Shown here: positions 50,094-60,183 of the stretch, piece by piece
How positions within the stretch are numbered: the stretch's first letter is position 1
How the letters are laid out: every line of letters starts with the position of its first letter
Assembly (NCBI GenBank): GCA_039583875.1
Contig: CM077163.1
Coordinates: forward strand, 232,244,646 to 232,308,645
Source of the DNA: Platanthera guangdongensis
Lineage: Eukaryota > Streptophyta > Magnoliopsida > Asparagales > Orchidaceae
DNA: 64,000 nucleotides
Direction: 5' to 3'
Notes under the pieces: model-generated
What the model was told of the DNA's origin: nothing
Seen by the model: the letters and a program-made list of their open reading frames with translations, nothing else
Database searches by the model: none
Made by a program: the position numbers and the translations under genes

Positions 50094-52381
50094 TATCAAA
50101 TTTACCGACGTGTGCTTGTAAAACTTGATGGTGGCATTCTCGAGAAAAAATCTCAACAAATTTATGCTCCATTTGCGGGAATTTATTTTCACCCATCAAG
50201 CGATTACGACCACATGAACCAGACCTTGGTCCTTATATTTTATGCCGTCATAACCGGTTAATAAGTCCCAGCCAAACGAAGCCTTAGACACATATTTCTT
50301 CTCCAAGTTGGATAAGCTGGCCACGTACGTGATCCTCCATCTTTTCAATTAAATTAATAAAGGCTTTGTTAAAATTAATTTGACCGAAAATTTGATCAGA
50401 TATCGCGTTTTGTTGGGGGTCCGATAGGAGATTAGATGGACAAAACTTCACTAATACAATTCTCATTAATATCATCCATAGATAAACATTGCTCCTTCTG
50501 GGAAAGAAATATTTTTTGCAAGTAAATGAGGCAAAATTGTGAAATTGGTTCTTATATTTTAGGAGCGATGATATTATCATCATATTTTTGATTATCCGCA
50601 CTCAAAATTTATATTTTTCTGAACTTTTAGAATTCCTATTAGCAAGCAATGCGCAAAAATTATTCATTATTCACACTCGTTCCTCTCGTGCTTCCGCCTC
50701 CCCTTCAAACCATGATTCCGCTGACGGCCCTTCTCTCTTTCCGTCTGGCCTGAAGGGCTGCAAATCCGGCAAGTGCTGCTACTCCATTTCCCGAGTAGTG
50801 TTCTTTAACCCGGCACGTTATCCTCCATTATCTGACGACTATCTTTTTCACATCCGACATTCTTTCTTCCTCTTATCGGCGGTGCTTCTCTATTCCACAA
50901 TTTTCAAGCGTTCTTTCCTCCTTCAGGCGGTGTTGTTCTGCTCCTCCCTTTTTCCAATTTTTAAGTGCCGATAATTTTCATGCTTGCGAATAGTCAATTT
51001 TTAAAAATAGTATTTGCGGATTACCAAAAAAATAGTAATAGCCAAAACAATTATCACCGCCCGATTTTAGTGATAGTTTGAGATGGGTCCTTCAAATTTT
51101 TTTAATACGAATCCCTAAATTTTACTAATGAGTAATGATAGGTCTTTATTAATTATTCCGGATGGAAATGTGACATGAAAGCTGACATGGAAAATAAATT
51201 AATTAACTTAAATTGAATTATTTCTACCCTGTCAAATAAGATTTATTTTTTAAATTAAGCCCCACCTTTTTTTCAGGAGCCTCATTAGTCCCCAACTGGC
51301 ATGAGGGCTGGGACCCAAAAATCAATTAAAACAATCCCTGTTTTTAGTTCGATTTTAAAACAGGCTGATTAAATATTAAAACAATCCCAATTTTAAAATA
51401 GGGATTATAAAACCGTACAATTACAAATATAATATTATCAACGTCACGATTTAAATTAAGTTTTAAATTCATGCTAAATTAAATTGACAAAGACCCTGCT
51501 TAAAAATAATTTTTTTTCTTGGTTGCTGTCATAATTATAATCCAATCAAATATACATTCTATGATAATGACATTTTTGTCTAAACTTGTCCAAGCAAGAA
51601 ATCCCTATCAAACTGGAAAATGAATGTGTTGGAGCACCGTTCGATCGAACTCCTGTTTTTTTTTTACTTTTCCTTTTAAGGCATCGTTTTTTAGCCTTTG
51701 GATTATGAATCCAAAGACTTAGATAGCATGCACACATGCCCCTATGTGTGCGCACAACGCGCCTAATATTTCTGGTCAAACTGAGCCATAGTCTTCGTAG
51801 AAAGTCATGAAAGAGTCTGAAGAGAAAGCAGTAAAGTGCAAATCCATGAATTCAGTTTGCTAGTAGTAGCAGCAGCACGGGTCGACTCAATTATAGGAAG
51901 ATGCTATAAATATATATCAGAATAATATATATAAACTCAAGTTTTTTTAAGCGTAAAAAAGCTTGAATATGCAGATGCAAATGAAGAATGGTTGGAGCCA
52001 AATCATTTGGCATTCCTAGAGAATGTCGATCGATTGGAGATGCTCTTAACTATATGAAATTAGAGTTTTCACTGAAATATGGCACCTACTCTCCTAAGCC
52101 TTTAGGAATTAATTAGGAATGAAAAAAATAAAGAGTAAATTAGAAAAGACTAATTCATTACATTAGGCCAAATAACAATATGTGAGCTCAAGCTCTACAG
52201 ACTCGAACTCAAATCAAGCTATTTTTGAGTTGATTCATCGAGCTTTTAACTCGGCTCAACTCAACTCAACTTACATTCCTAGAATTGGCTCCCCAGAAAT
52301 CGACGGAGCAAATCCGAACACGGATCCGACGGAGATAATACGACCCGTTGAATTTTCACTGAACCCAAGGGCAAGAGGTTC

Positions 52382-52426
<45 letters not shown>

Positions 52427-53047
52427 ATGGTAATGGGTTGCGAATAATTGCGATCGCACGGATCCCATCCCCACCGTCCAAATGGGAGCATTAGTGCAAT
52501 ACGGCCACGTGCTCTACGAGCAAACACAACTCGGGGGCGTGCTTTAGACCGTGATACCAAAAAACTTTTGTACCGCAGTCCCCCTAAAGTTAATAAATTA
52601 GGGGGAAAAAAGACCACGTGATTAGCTAGGCTGGTAATAATCATAATGATTAGAAAAAAATAAATATACGACTGCGACCACTCCACGCAATTATTCCTTC
52701 TATTAATTATCACCACGATGCGGCTTATATAAATAAATAAATATATATATATATATTAATATTATTAATAATATAAATAACCAGCTAGGAAATCGCATAA
52801 ATGTGTGGGATTTTATCGGGGTGGGCAAATCGGGCAATGCCAGCTCACAGTATCATCGGGGACCATCATCGTCCGTACAATATTGCAAATAATGAAAAAG
52901 ACAACTTAAGAGAGTTGATATTAGCACCGTAAAATCGGCTGTCAGTTGTTTTTGGCTATCCACAAGTATTGTTTTTTAACTTGATTATTCAGAAACATAA
53001 AAGATATTCACACTCAAAAATTGAAAAAAAAGGAGTAGAGCTTCACC
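50094..53047. other. AT-rich intergenic region
   Basis: No gene recognised. A likely PIF-type MITE end lies at about 50255-50287 (the minus strand reads GGCTTCGTTTGGCTGGGAC with TAA outside), but its partner end is not seen. Other contents: several T/A homopolymers, a 42-bp poly(C) tract at 52383-52424, and a TA-rich microsatellite near 52737-52758. The ORFs of about 80-130 codons near 50588 and 52182 look accidental. Confidence 0.5.
52383..52424 (+). repeat. Poly(C) tract, 42 bp
   Basis: Uninterrupted C run. Long homopolymers are prone to sequencing error, so its true length is uncertain. Confidence 0.9.
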
Positions 53048-54774
53048 TGTTGAAATTGTTGAAGGGGTAGTGGATGTGGGCGGTCTGAGGTGGCAGACCA
53101 CACAGTTTGTCACGACCGTTGCGGCCTCGCGGATTGAAGTCGGCGGATAGCCGGGTTGATCTCTTCTTCCCTCCGGCAGTGTGGATCAACAAACACCCTT
53201 AGTGAAGTAACTAGGCGGTTAGGGTTGTCTAACCACGGTTGTGGCGGACTCATCTGGAGTTCGCCGAGTGCGACATGTTTGTTCTTGCAGACTCATCTGG
53301 AGCTCGCCGAGTCCGGCTGTCTTCTGTGCTTCCGATCTGGTTTTGAGATCGTGGAGATTAGCACAGTTGTTTCTTTTGTTGATCACGGAGTTACCGCGAT
53401 GTCTGGATAGGTGCAGTTCGCAATTGTGTGGACTGGTGTTGGAATTCGGCATTGGCGCGGTCTTGTTCTCAGGTGACGCGGTTATTTGAAGACCGCGGAA
53501 TTTGCTCGTCGTTGACTTGGTCACGGGAGTGTCAAGTCTGGTTTTTTTCCTAGTCCGCGGAGATCGCCTAGTGCGCGGTCTGGCTGGATCCGCCAAGCTG
53601 CGCGGATTGGATGTGGAGTTCGACAGTTCATCATTAGCGCGAGGTGGATCAGGACGCGTGACTGAGATGACCAAGTCCACACAGACTGATGGTTTTATCT
53701 GCTCAACTATGCAGACTGTCGGAGTTGTACGTATTGTCTTGCGGTTTGGTTTGTAGACATAGTTGTGTCCTCACTTCTTTGCAGATAGTGTTTTCTTCTG
53801 TGGCAGACTGATGTTTGTATCCGCACTTATGCTGATACGTGAAGCTAGCTGCAGGATTGACGGATAGTTTTCTTATCGCTCTGGGTGGTGGTGGCACTCT
53901 TCCCCATGCCTATAAATAGGAGTCCCCGACTCGTCATATATGATCGAAAACAGTAAGAACTCAGCACGAGCTTAAAACTTGTGATTATGTTTTTCTAACC
54001 GGCGCGACTAAGTGAGGTTGGCTATCTATGTAGGTTGTGCGGCTAGTATCAGGCTACTAGACAACAAGTGGAAACTTAGGCTCTATTTGTTTGGGCGTTT
54101 CACTGCTCTGTTTTGTGCAAACGCCGCCTGAAGGAGAGTAAACAAATGAACTTCCGGCGGTGTTTGCTCAGTTTCCACCCGCCCTCCTTGAGAAATGCCA
54201 CCTCCCCCTCCTGTTCGAACACTCCGTTTGGAGCAGCCACCTCCCCCCTCCGGTTGGAACACTTCGTTTTCACCCGCCGGATCAACCCGCCACCACCAAA
54301 CCAAATGGAGCCTTAGTGTGGAACAGTTAGTTGTTAACAGTCAGCGGATAACAGAAGGTCACGGTTTCTGCGACTTGAAGTCACCTTACTCGGGGTTGCA
54401 GATAAAGTTTGGAATTCGCCCGGCTTATCAGTGAGTTGTGTTACTTGATCGTCAGCATTCGATAACAGACAATCCACGCGGCTAGTTGCGGACATGCGAC
54501 TTGGCCGGTCTTGCCGGAAAGAGCTTGCAGCTTGATCAGTTTGTACGGTTACAGTTTTTGTCCGCGTGGTTTCTTCTTTGTCTACATTTGTATTTTTCTG
54601 ATTTCCTTGAGTACATTGGCGAAATCATGTGTCGCAATGTATGTCTCGCTTTGTAAATCAGATTGAATTACAGTTTATGACTCTTGTGCTTCTATTGTGC
54701 TGATTACTACTTAGCTTCTGGTGTGGTTGAATGTTCTTGCGACATTTCTTAGCTTCCAGTCATAAATTTTTACA
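53048..54774 (+). repeat. Probable 5' LTR of the decayed copia
   Basis: From TGTTGAAATTG to TTTTTACA, followed by TTGTATTAGAGAAG, a decayed initiator-Met site. TATAAATAGG lies at about 53913. The words GCAGACTG and GCGGATT are common. No second copy in the window, so the left end is a guess. A MITE sits inside at 54079-54314. Confidence 0.5.
54079..54314. mobile_element. PIF/Harbinger-type (Tourist-like) MITE, 236 bp
   Basis: The left end GGCTCTATTTGTTTGG and the right end CCAAACCAAATGGAGCC are inverted repeats. TTA lies directly outside both ends, the 3-bp duplication typical of PIF/Harbinger. The interior is GC-rich with CCACCTCCCCCTCC duplicated. No coding. Confidence 0.78.
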
Positions 54775-54864
54775 TTGTATTAGAGAAGTGTTGAGGAATA
54801 AGAAGTGATTCAACCTTGTAAGTGTGCTTTCCTCATTGAAGTTCAAGTTAATTAAGAGATAGCA

Positions 54865-55670
54865 ATGGAGGCCGGTTATGCAAGAAGTCTTGGAATCGAA
54901 CTCTTGACGCAGACCAACTTTAAGAAGTGAAGGTCTTGCATGGGGAGTTATCTGATTGGTGAGGACCTTTGAGAAGTCGTCAATGGAGATGACAGGCAAG
55001 AAGTGGTTGTTGTCACCAGAAATGTTGATGTGGTAAGAGCTTGGAGAAAGGCAAATGCTAAGGCAGAGTTTACTCTCAAGCGAGCAATCTCACCGGATCT
55101 GTTCGATCACATCATCGGGTGTTGATCGATGGCTGAAATCTGGATGGCCTTGTAAGGCCTGTTCAACAGGAAGAACATAGCCCAGCTACAGTTCTTGGAG
55201 AATGAGTTGGCTAAGGCCACTCAGGGAGATATATCAGTGTCATTTTTCTTCTTGAAGATAAAGAACCTTTGCGATGAGATTTCGACGTTAAACCCGAAGG
55301 AGCCCACCTCAGAGACAAAGCTGAAGAGGCACATCATCCACGGTCTGTGGAAGGAGTATGTAGCATTTGTTACTTCAGTACAGAACTGGGCCACTCAGGC
55401 ATCTTTGCTCGAGCTGGAAAATCTATTAGCTTCGCAAGAGAGCTTGGTAAGGCAGATGTCTGGGGTGTCGATCTCAGGGGGATAAGGCTCCTAAGCATGA
55501 TAATGGGAAGAAGCGGAGCGGACCTCAGTGCTACAAGTGTAACAAGCTTGGCCACATCTACAAGTACTGCAGAGTGAATCTTCAGCCAGGGCATGCTACA
55601 GAGAAGGAGGAGCCTGAGTCAAAAAATGGGGAAGGAGGATGGAGGAGTGCCTTCATGACGGGCACTTGTG
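54865..55670 (+). pseudogene. gag of the decayed copia
   Basis: The ATG at 54865 reads MEAGYARSLGIELLTQTNFK, then stops (TGA where Trp is expected, twice). It continues in frame through ELAKATQGDISVSFFFLK, ETKLKRHIIHGLWKEYVAF and LLELENLLASQESLVRQM. After a shift near 55485 it gives the CCHC knuckle CYKCNKLGHIYKYC (about 55530-55571). Layout as in UBN2-type copia gag. Confidence 0.78.
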
Positions 55671-55689
55671 TTCATGCACTTTCCTCCAT

Positions 55690-56278
55690 TAATTACTAGG
55701 AGGACTGGATCGTGGACTTAGGGTGTGGTCATCACCCCACCAGGGACGAGTCTAAATTCTCTTTTCTATAGAACTACAAAGGTAACAATGTCATTATTAC
55801 TGCTGATGATATTGTATATGTAGTAGAGAAGGAGGGGATGGTTTCTTTAGGCAGTAATTGGTGGTCACTCACTTTGAGGATTGTGTATCACGTGTCGGGA
55901 ATGAAGAAAAATTTCTTCTGAGTGACCAAAGTTGTTAATGATGGTTATCACATTCTGTTTGATCCAATAGAAGTGAAGTTTCTTAGAAACGTATCAGCTG
56001 TGAAAGCTGACATCACTCATGTCAGATGGAGTGTGAAGGAATTGTTCGTGTTGGAGATAAGCTCCTATATTGATAAGATGAGGGCGAATGACATTGTTAC
56101 TATCTGACACGAGAGACTGTGTCATGTTAGGATGGATAAGCTAAAGGTTATGGTGTAAGAGGCCTGGTTTATGGCCTGTCTAGCCTTTCATCTTTTGGCG
56201 ATGGTCATGTATGTACGGGATGTTAGTATGGTAAGACTCATTGTCTTCCATTTGACATATCACAGACTAGGTATAGAT
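55690..56278 (+). pseudogene. Protease and integrase N-terminus of the decayed copia
   Basis: DWIVDLGCGHHPT (protease with DLG in place of DSG), KVVNDGYHILFDP, then HERLCHVRMDKLKVM (integrase zinc region, first part). A frame change follows into a GKTHRLPFDISQTRYR-like reading that is cut by the Tekay LTR at 56279. TAG and TGA codons interrupt it repeatedly. Confidence 0.75.
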
Positions 56279-56316
56279 TGTAACAGCCCAAAGTTCTGAA
56301 ACGGGAAAATTTGGGT

Positions 56317-56902
56317 GACACGGCCTGGGACACGGGCGTGTCCCAGGGCGTGTCAGGTGGACACGGCCTGCGACACGGGCGTGTCGCAGGGCGTGTCAAG
56401 GCAGTGTCGACAGTCGACTTAGGTGTCGACGATTTTTGCTCGACGATCGTCGAGAGGAGGCACACGGCCTAGGACACGGGCGTGTCCATGGCCGTGTCGT
56501 TGAGTGTCGAGTGTCGAGATCGTCGAGTGTCGAGATCGTCGAGTGTCGAGTGTCGAGTGTCGAGATAGGTGACACGGCCTGTGACACGGGCGTGTCACAG
56601 GGCGTGTCAAATCGGAACGACGAGCTCAGCCCGCCGAATGATTTTGACAGGGCGTGTCTGGGTGCCGTGTCTGGGCACACGGCCGGGGACACGGGCGTGT
56701 CCCAGGCCGTGTGAAGTCTCGGGATGATTTGGGTTTTTTTCACCCAGGTACACGGCCACAGACACGGGCGTGTCTGAAGGCGTGTTGGTGACACGGCCCA
56801 TGACACGGGCGTGTCCCATGGGCGTGTCACTGGTTTGGATAGGTCGGTTGACCACCGCTTGAGGCACACGGCCAGGCACACGGCCGTGTTCGAGGCCGTG
56901 TC
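56317..56902 (+). repeat. Array of eight imperfect palindromes (hairpins)
   Basis: Units at 56317-56354, 56360-56397, 56462-56498, 56571-56608, 56676-56713, 56750-56785, 56790-56828 and 56865-56902. All follow ACACGGCC-N3/4-ACACGGGCGTGT-N3/4-GG(G/C)CGTGT (the last has ACACGGCCGTGT as core). N3 pairs across the arms: GGG/CCC, GCG/CGC, GTG/CAC, CAG/CTG. In the fifth unit the outer arms changed together to CACAC/GTGTG. Confidence 0.92.
56503..56566 (+). repeat. GTGTCGA/GATCGTCGA minisatellite
   Basis: Short units GAGTGTC and GAGATCGTC repeat in tandem. The 3' LTR has one more 16-bp GTGTCGAGATCGTCGA unit than the 5' LTR. Confidence 0.9.
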
Positions 56903-57469
56903 GGGTCAAAATGTGTGTTTTTGGCAGAATCGTGGCCGTCCATTTCTTCAGTCTGAATCCAAGGGCTGAAAGCTCTTCTTCTTTTTCCTTAAGGGCCGAA
57001 TTCAGAAAAGAATCCTCACTTTGAATTGGCCTTCATCTTTCTTCAAGAGAGAGAGAAAGAGTGAGAGAAAGGAGGAGGAAGAAGGGAAGGGGGCTGCTGT
57101 TGGTGGTGCTGCGGTTTACCGGCGAGAGATCCGAAGCCAGCGTTGCGGAGGAGACGATCTTGCGAGTCTTGCAAGCTAGCTTTCAAGCCATGACACCGAA
57201 GCGATCGTCAAGGGTAACGACTTTTCTTCCTAGCCATGTGAAGGCTTCTATTTTGGCATATCTTTTGATTCCCCCACCAAGAGGTGGCTGCTTTTGGGAG
57301 TCATTTGGGTGATTCTTGAAATCCCCTTTGTTGTGCATATAGATCCGGAAATGGAGTACGGAATAGGCATGCTGTGTGAAGCCCATCTGGACAGGTTGGT
57401 CTGGATTGGTGATGTTGCATACGAACCGGAGAAGACTCCGTGATACCGTGTAGTGTAAGGAGTCTCGGG

Positions 57470-57750
57470 TTATACCTGCGAAAAGGAGTAGCAGGAAGTA
57501 CTGGGGTGGTAGCCCAGGAAAATAGCCTTGTGATGGTTTTGGGTCCAACCTGTGAATGAGGCACAGGTAGTACTGGTGAGACCAGGAAAGGCCCTTTTTG
57601 TGATGCTTGATGTCATAGGGTGTCCACCTGTGAAGCGAGTCACAGGAAGTACTGGCATGCCCAGGAAAGACCCCTGACATTTGTGCTTGTGCGGTGTCCA
57701 CCTGTGAAGAGAGTAACAGGAAGTACTGGTGTGCCCAGGAAAGACCCGCT
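57470..57750 (+). repeat. Four tandem units, each with a small inverted repeat
   Basis: Units near 57474, 57548, 57628 and 57698 share AGTACTGG-GCCCAGGAAAG. Ahead of that each has inverted arms: CCTGC/GCAGG, ACCTGTG/CACAGGT, CCTGTGA/TCACAGG and CCTGT/ACAGG, with loops of about 7-12 nt. Confidence 0.75.
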
Positions 57751-58754
57751 GTTATTGTGAGAAAATGGGTGTAAGGCTTATGCCCAGGCTTAAATGCCAG
57801 GAACAGGATTGGTGAGACTGACCCGCGCCTTTGATATAGCCATGAGTACGCTGTACTCGGAGAAGGCAAGGCGATTTGAGCAACGGGGGGTGGAGGATCC
57901 GACCTGCGCTATGTCCGTCCGATGTGAGACCAAAGGTACGGTCTGTTGGAGCGCATAGCAAGAGTCTTCGGCCTGCGCGCCATGACACAATGGGGGGCTA
58001 CGGGCCATCCCGGTGTCCGAGGACTAACTCCGGCTGCACGCCATGGAGTAAATGCTCAAGAGATTTACCGTTGGGTGATAACCCTGATACGGTGGTGGGC
58101 AAGAGGTTGCCAGAACACCAAGAATGTGCCCTGAGTGCACGGACCGTTGGGCCGGGTGGCGAACGGTTGTGATGGTTTGTGTGCGTGAAAGCACATTTTG
58201 ATATATTGCCATACTTGTGATATGATATGCCTGCAGGGATAAATACCGCTGCCCCGAGAGAAGGGGTAGGGTCGTTATAATTTGGTCAGCTGAACGCTGA
58301 CCGTTGCTTTTGTTTGCCACCGGTGGGTGGATTGTCCCTTGCACAAGTGCTGGAGAGCCGAGCGGGACGCATAGAGGTTGATGCTCCTGCTGGTGTTGCT
58401 GCTGCTGCTGTTTAGCCCTCGAAGGCTATGTTTGAGATGTGTGTTTTCTTTTGTTGTGGCCGGCCTGCGCGCCCATAGTTGTAGCCACTGTATGAAAGCT
58501 ATGTAAGGCCATAAGGCCAACACTTGTTCTTATTGTAAGACATTCCTATATGTATATAAAATGTGGAGTTTTATGTTTGGACATTCATGAGGAGTTCAAG
58601 TAGTTTAGGCTTCCGCTAGAATGCATGTGATAGGTGCGATGCGCTACTCTGGTATCATCCTGTACCTTCACCGACTGTTTTGTGGTATATCCTGTGGGGC
58701 CCCGGCCGGACCTTCTAGAATATATCATATGAACGGATGGGGTTGTTACATTTT

Positions 58755-58763
58755 TGGTATCGG
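58755..58763 (+). other. Primer-binding site of the Tekay element, short
   Basis: TGGTATCGG, 4 nt after the LTR end. Matches the initiator-Met site TGGTATCAG except for one base. Confidence 0.55.
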
Positions 58764-58969
58764 TTGTTTTGGTCTTTCCCTCTCGAAGTCGTGGTCGACT
58801 TCTTTTGTGGGGTGGCGAGCACGTGTTTGTGCAACCCAAAGTCTACGAATGAACTCCTGAATGTCCATGATAGGAATGCAAATTGGTTTGTTTGAGGAAC
58901 CTGCGTGTTCCTATTTTGTGTTGTTTGCTTGGGTACGACCGCTAATGTATGTGTCTTGTCCACCTTTAG
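58764..58969 (+). other. Leader of the Tekay element
   Basis: About 200 bp without a useful start codon. It ends CCACCTTTAG directly before the gag frame, which looks like a splice acceptor; no matching in-frame donor stands out. Confidence 0.4.
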
Positions 58970-60092
58970 GTGACACGAAGTGGAGCTGGGCCGTCTGAGC
59001 CCCAGCGTTCTGATGAGAGTAGGGCACCAGCTGAGGTGCCTACACCTCCACCGTCTGCAGAGCATGTGCGGTTAGTTGCGGAGGCATTATTTACCATGAT
59101 CCAAGGCCAGCCACTTAGGCAGGAACAAGTGGATGTTAGGCCAGAACAGGTGGAGGCAAGGCCGGAACCTGTAGTGGATGTGGCTCCTCGAGGAGCTGAG
59201 AAGCAACTAACACGGTTCATGAGTTTCCATCCGCCTACATTTTCGGGAGCGGGTACTCCGACGCAGGCAGAGGATTGGTTATCGCGCGTCAAGAGAGTTA
59301 TGGCGGCGATTGGCACGGCGGAGCGTCAGAAGGTTACCTTAGCTACATTCTTGCTTGAAGGAGAAGCTCGCTTGTGGTGGGATGAGATAGAGTTACATCA
59401 TTTGGCGGGTCGTCCGTTAGCTCAAGTCTCCATGGATGAATTCTCTCGATTGTTCCTAGCAAAGCACCTTCCTGTGGCTCAGCGGATAGCCATGGAAAAT
59501 GAATTCCAACGGTTGACTCAAGGTGAGGGCAGTGTTGACGCGTACCTGCATGAATTTACGCGCTTGGGGCGGTATGCGGGTTCGATATTTGCTGATGAGC
59601 AGCGGAAGACCAATAGGTTCTATGAAGGCCTGAGGGACGAGTTGAGGTTCCTTGTGTCAAGTTCTGTGAACCAAGGTTTCCAATCATTGGTTGACACTGC
59701 AACCGCGTTGGAAAAGGATATGAAAAGGGTGCAAGGAAAAAGAGCTTTGACTGTGACGCAACCGGAGTGGAAGGCGCCCCGATCTGGGAAACCATTCTAT
59801 AAGAAGAAATGGGGTAAGAAGTCCAAGCCGAGTGGACAAGCTCCTTCATCAGTTGCAACGGGAGCAACGTCAGGGGCTACTTCCAAGCCAGATACTCGGG
59901 TCTGCTACAATTGTGGCCGCATGGGGCATATTGCGCGAGATTGTCGGATGCCGCTGAAGAGTGAAAAGAAGGCGGGAGCATCGTATGCGGAGAAAGGAAA
60001 GGCGGTGGTGGATTCCTCTGCCTCGCAAGCGCAACCCCGGGTCTACAATCTTGGCCTGCAGGAGGCCATCAAGCAGAGTGACGTGGTCACAG
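58970..60092 (+). CDS. gag of the Tekay element (capsid, CCHC knuckle)
   Basis: The open frame begins after a stop at 58967, with GTG ACA CGA AGT; there is no ATG at its head. The first in-frame ATG is 59096 (MIQGQPLRQEQ). Either a start ATG mutated to GTG, or a leader exon is spliced on. Domains: retrotransposon gag (FHPPTFSGAGTPTQAEDWL, ATFLLEGEARLWWDE, MDEFSRLFLAKHLP, FTRLGRYAGSIFADEQ), a Lys-rich patch, and the CCHC knuckle CYNCGRMGHIARDC (about 59903). Unspliced, gag would run on for 14 more codons and stop at 60137. Spliced at 60092, it joins protease. Gag forms the virus-like particle. Confidence 0.85.
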
Positions 60093-60183
60093 GTATGAGT
60101 TTAGTTTTGCTTATGCTAATGTTTGTCTGCTTAGCTTAGTACCTCTTTGTTTGCGATTTGTATGTGTGACATGGTTGTCATAG
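60093..60183 (+). other. Intron-like segment between gag and pol (91 nt)
   Basis: Donor CACAG|GTATGAG, T-rich body, branch-like TATGCTAAT at about 60112, acceptor TTGTCATAG|GTTTTG. Removal turns the gag end VVTG and FVMIRDTL into one frame leading to FDTGASHSF. Retained, it gives a stop at 60137 and puts pol in another frame. The two borders share GTCAYAGGT. Confidence 0.65.

Larger units (their letters stand above)
53048..56278 (+). mobile_element. Decayed copia element, truncated by the Tekay insertion
   Basis: Likely 5' LTR 53048-54774, decayed primer site, gag with CCHC, protease and the start of integrase, ending exactly where the Tekay LTR starts. The rest would lie beyond the window on the far side of the Tekay element. 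Stops are frequent. Confidence 0.7.
56279..58750 (+). repeat. 5' LTR of the Tekay element
   Basis: TGTAACAGCCC to GGGGTTGTTACA, 2472 bp. Contents: eight hairpins (56317-56902), a GTGTCGAGATCGTCGA-type minisatellite (56503-56566), tandem units with small inverted repeats (57470-57750), TGTATATAAAATG at about 58553 (possible TATA box), and an end segment also found inverted at 2371-2495. Confidence 0.92.

Noticed and set aside
52182..52716. ORFs with Pro or Gly runs
   Set aside because: Produced by the 42-bp poly(C) tract; no domain or start context.
57061..57869. ORFs in the Tekay LTR (up to 228 codons on the minus strand)
   Set aside because: They follow the tandem units 57470-57750 and carry no domain. 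They lie wholly within an LTR present in a second copy.
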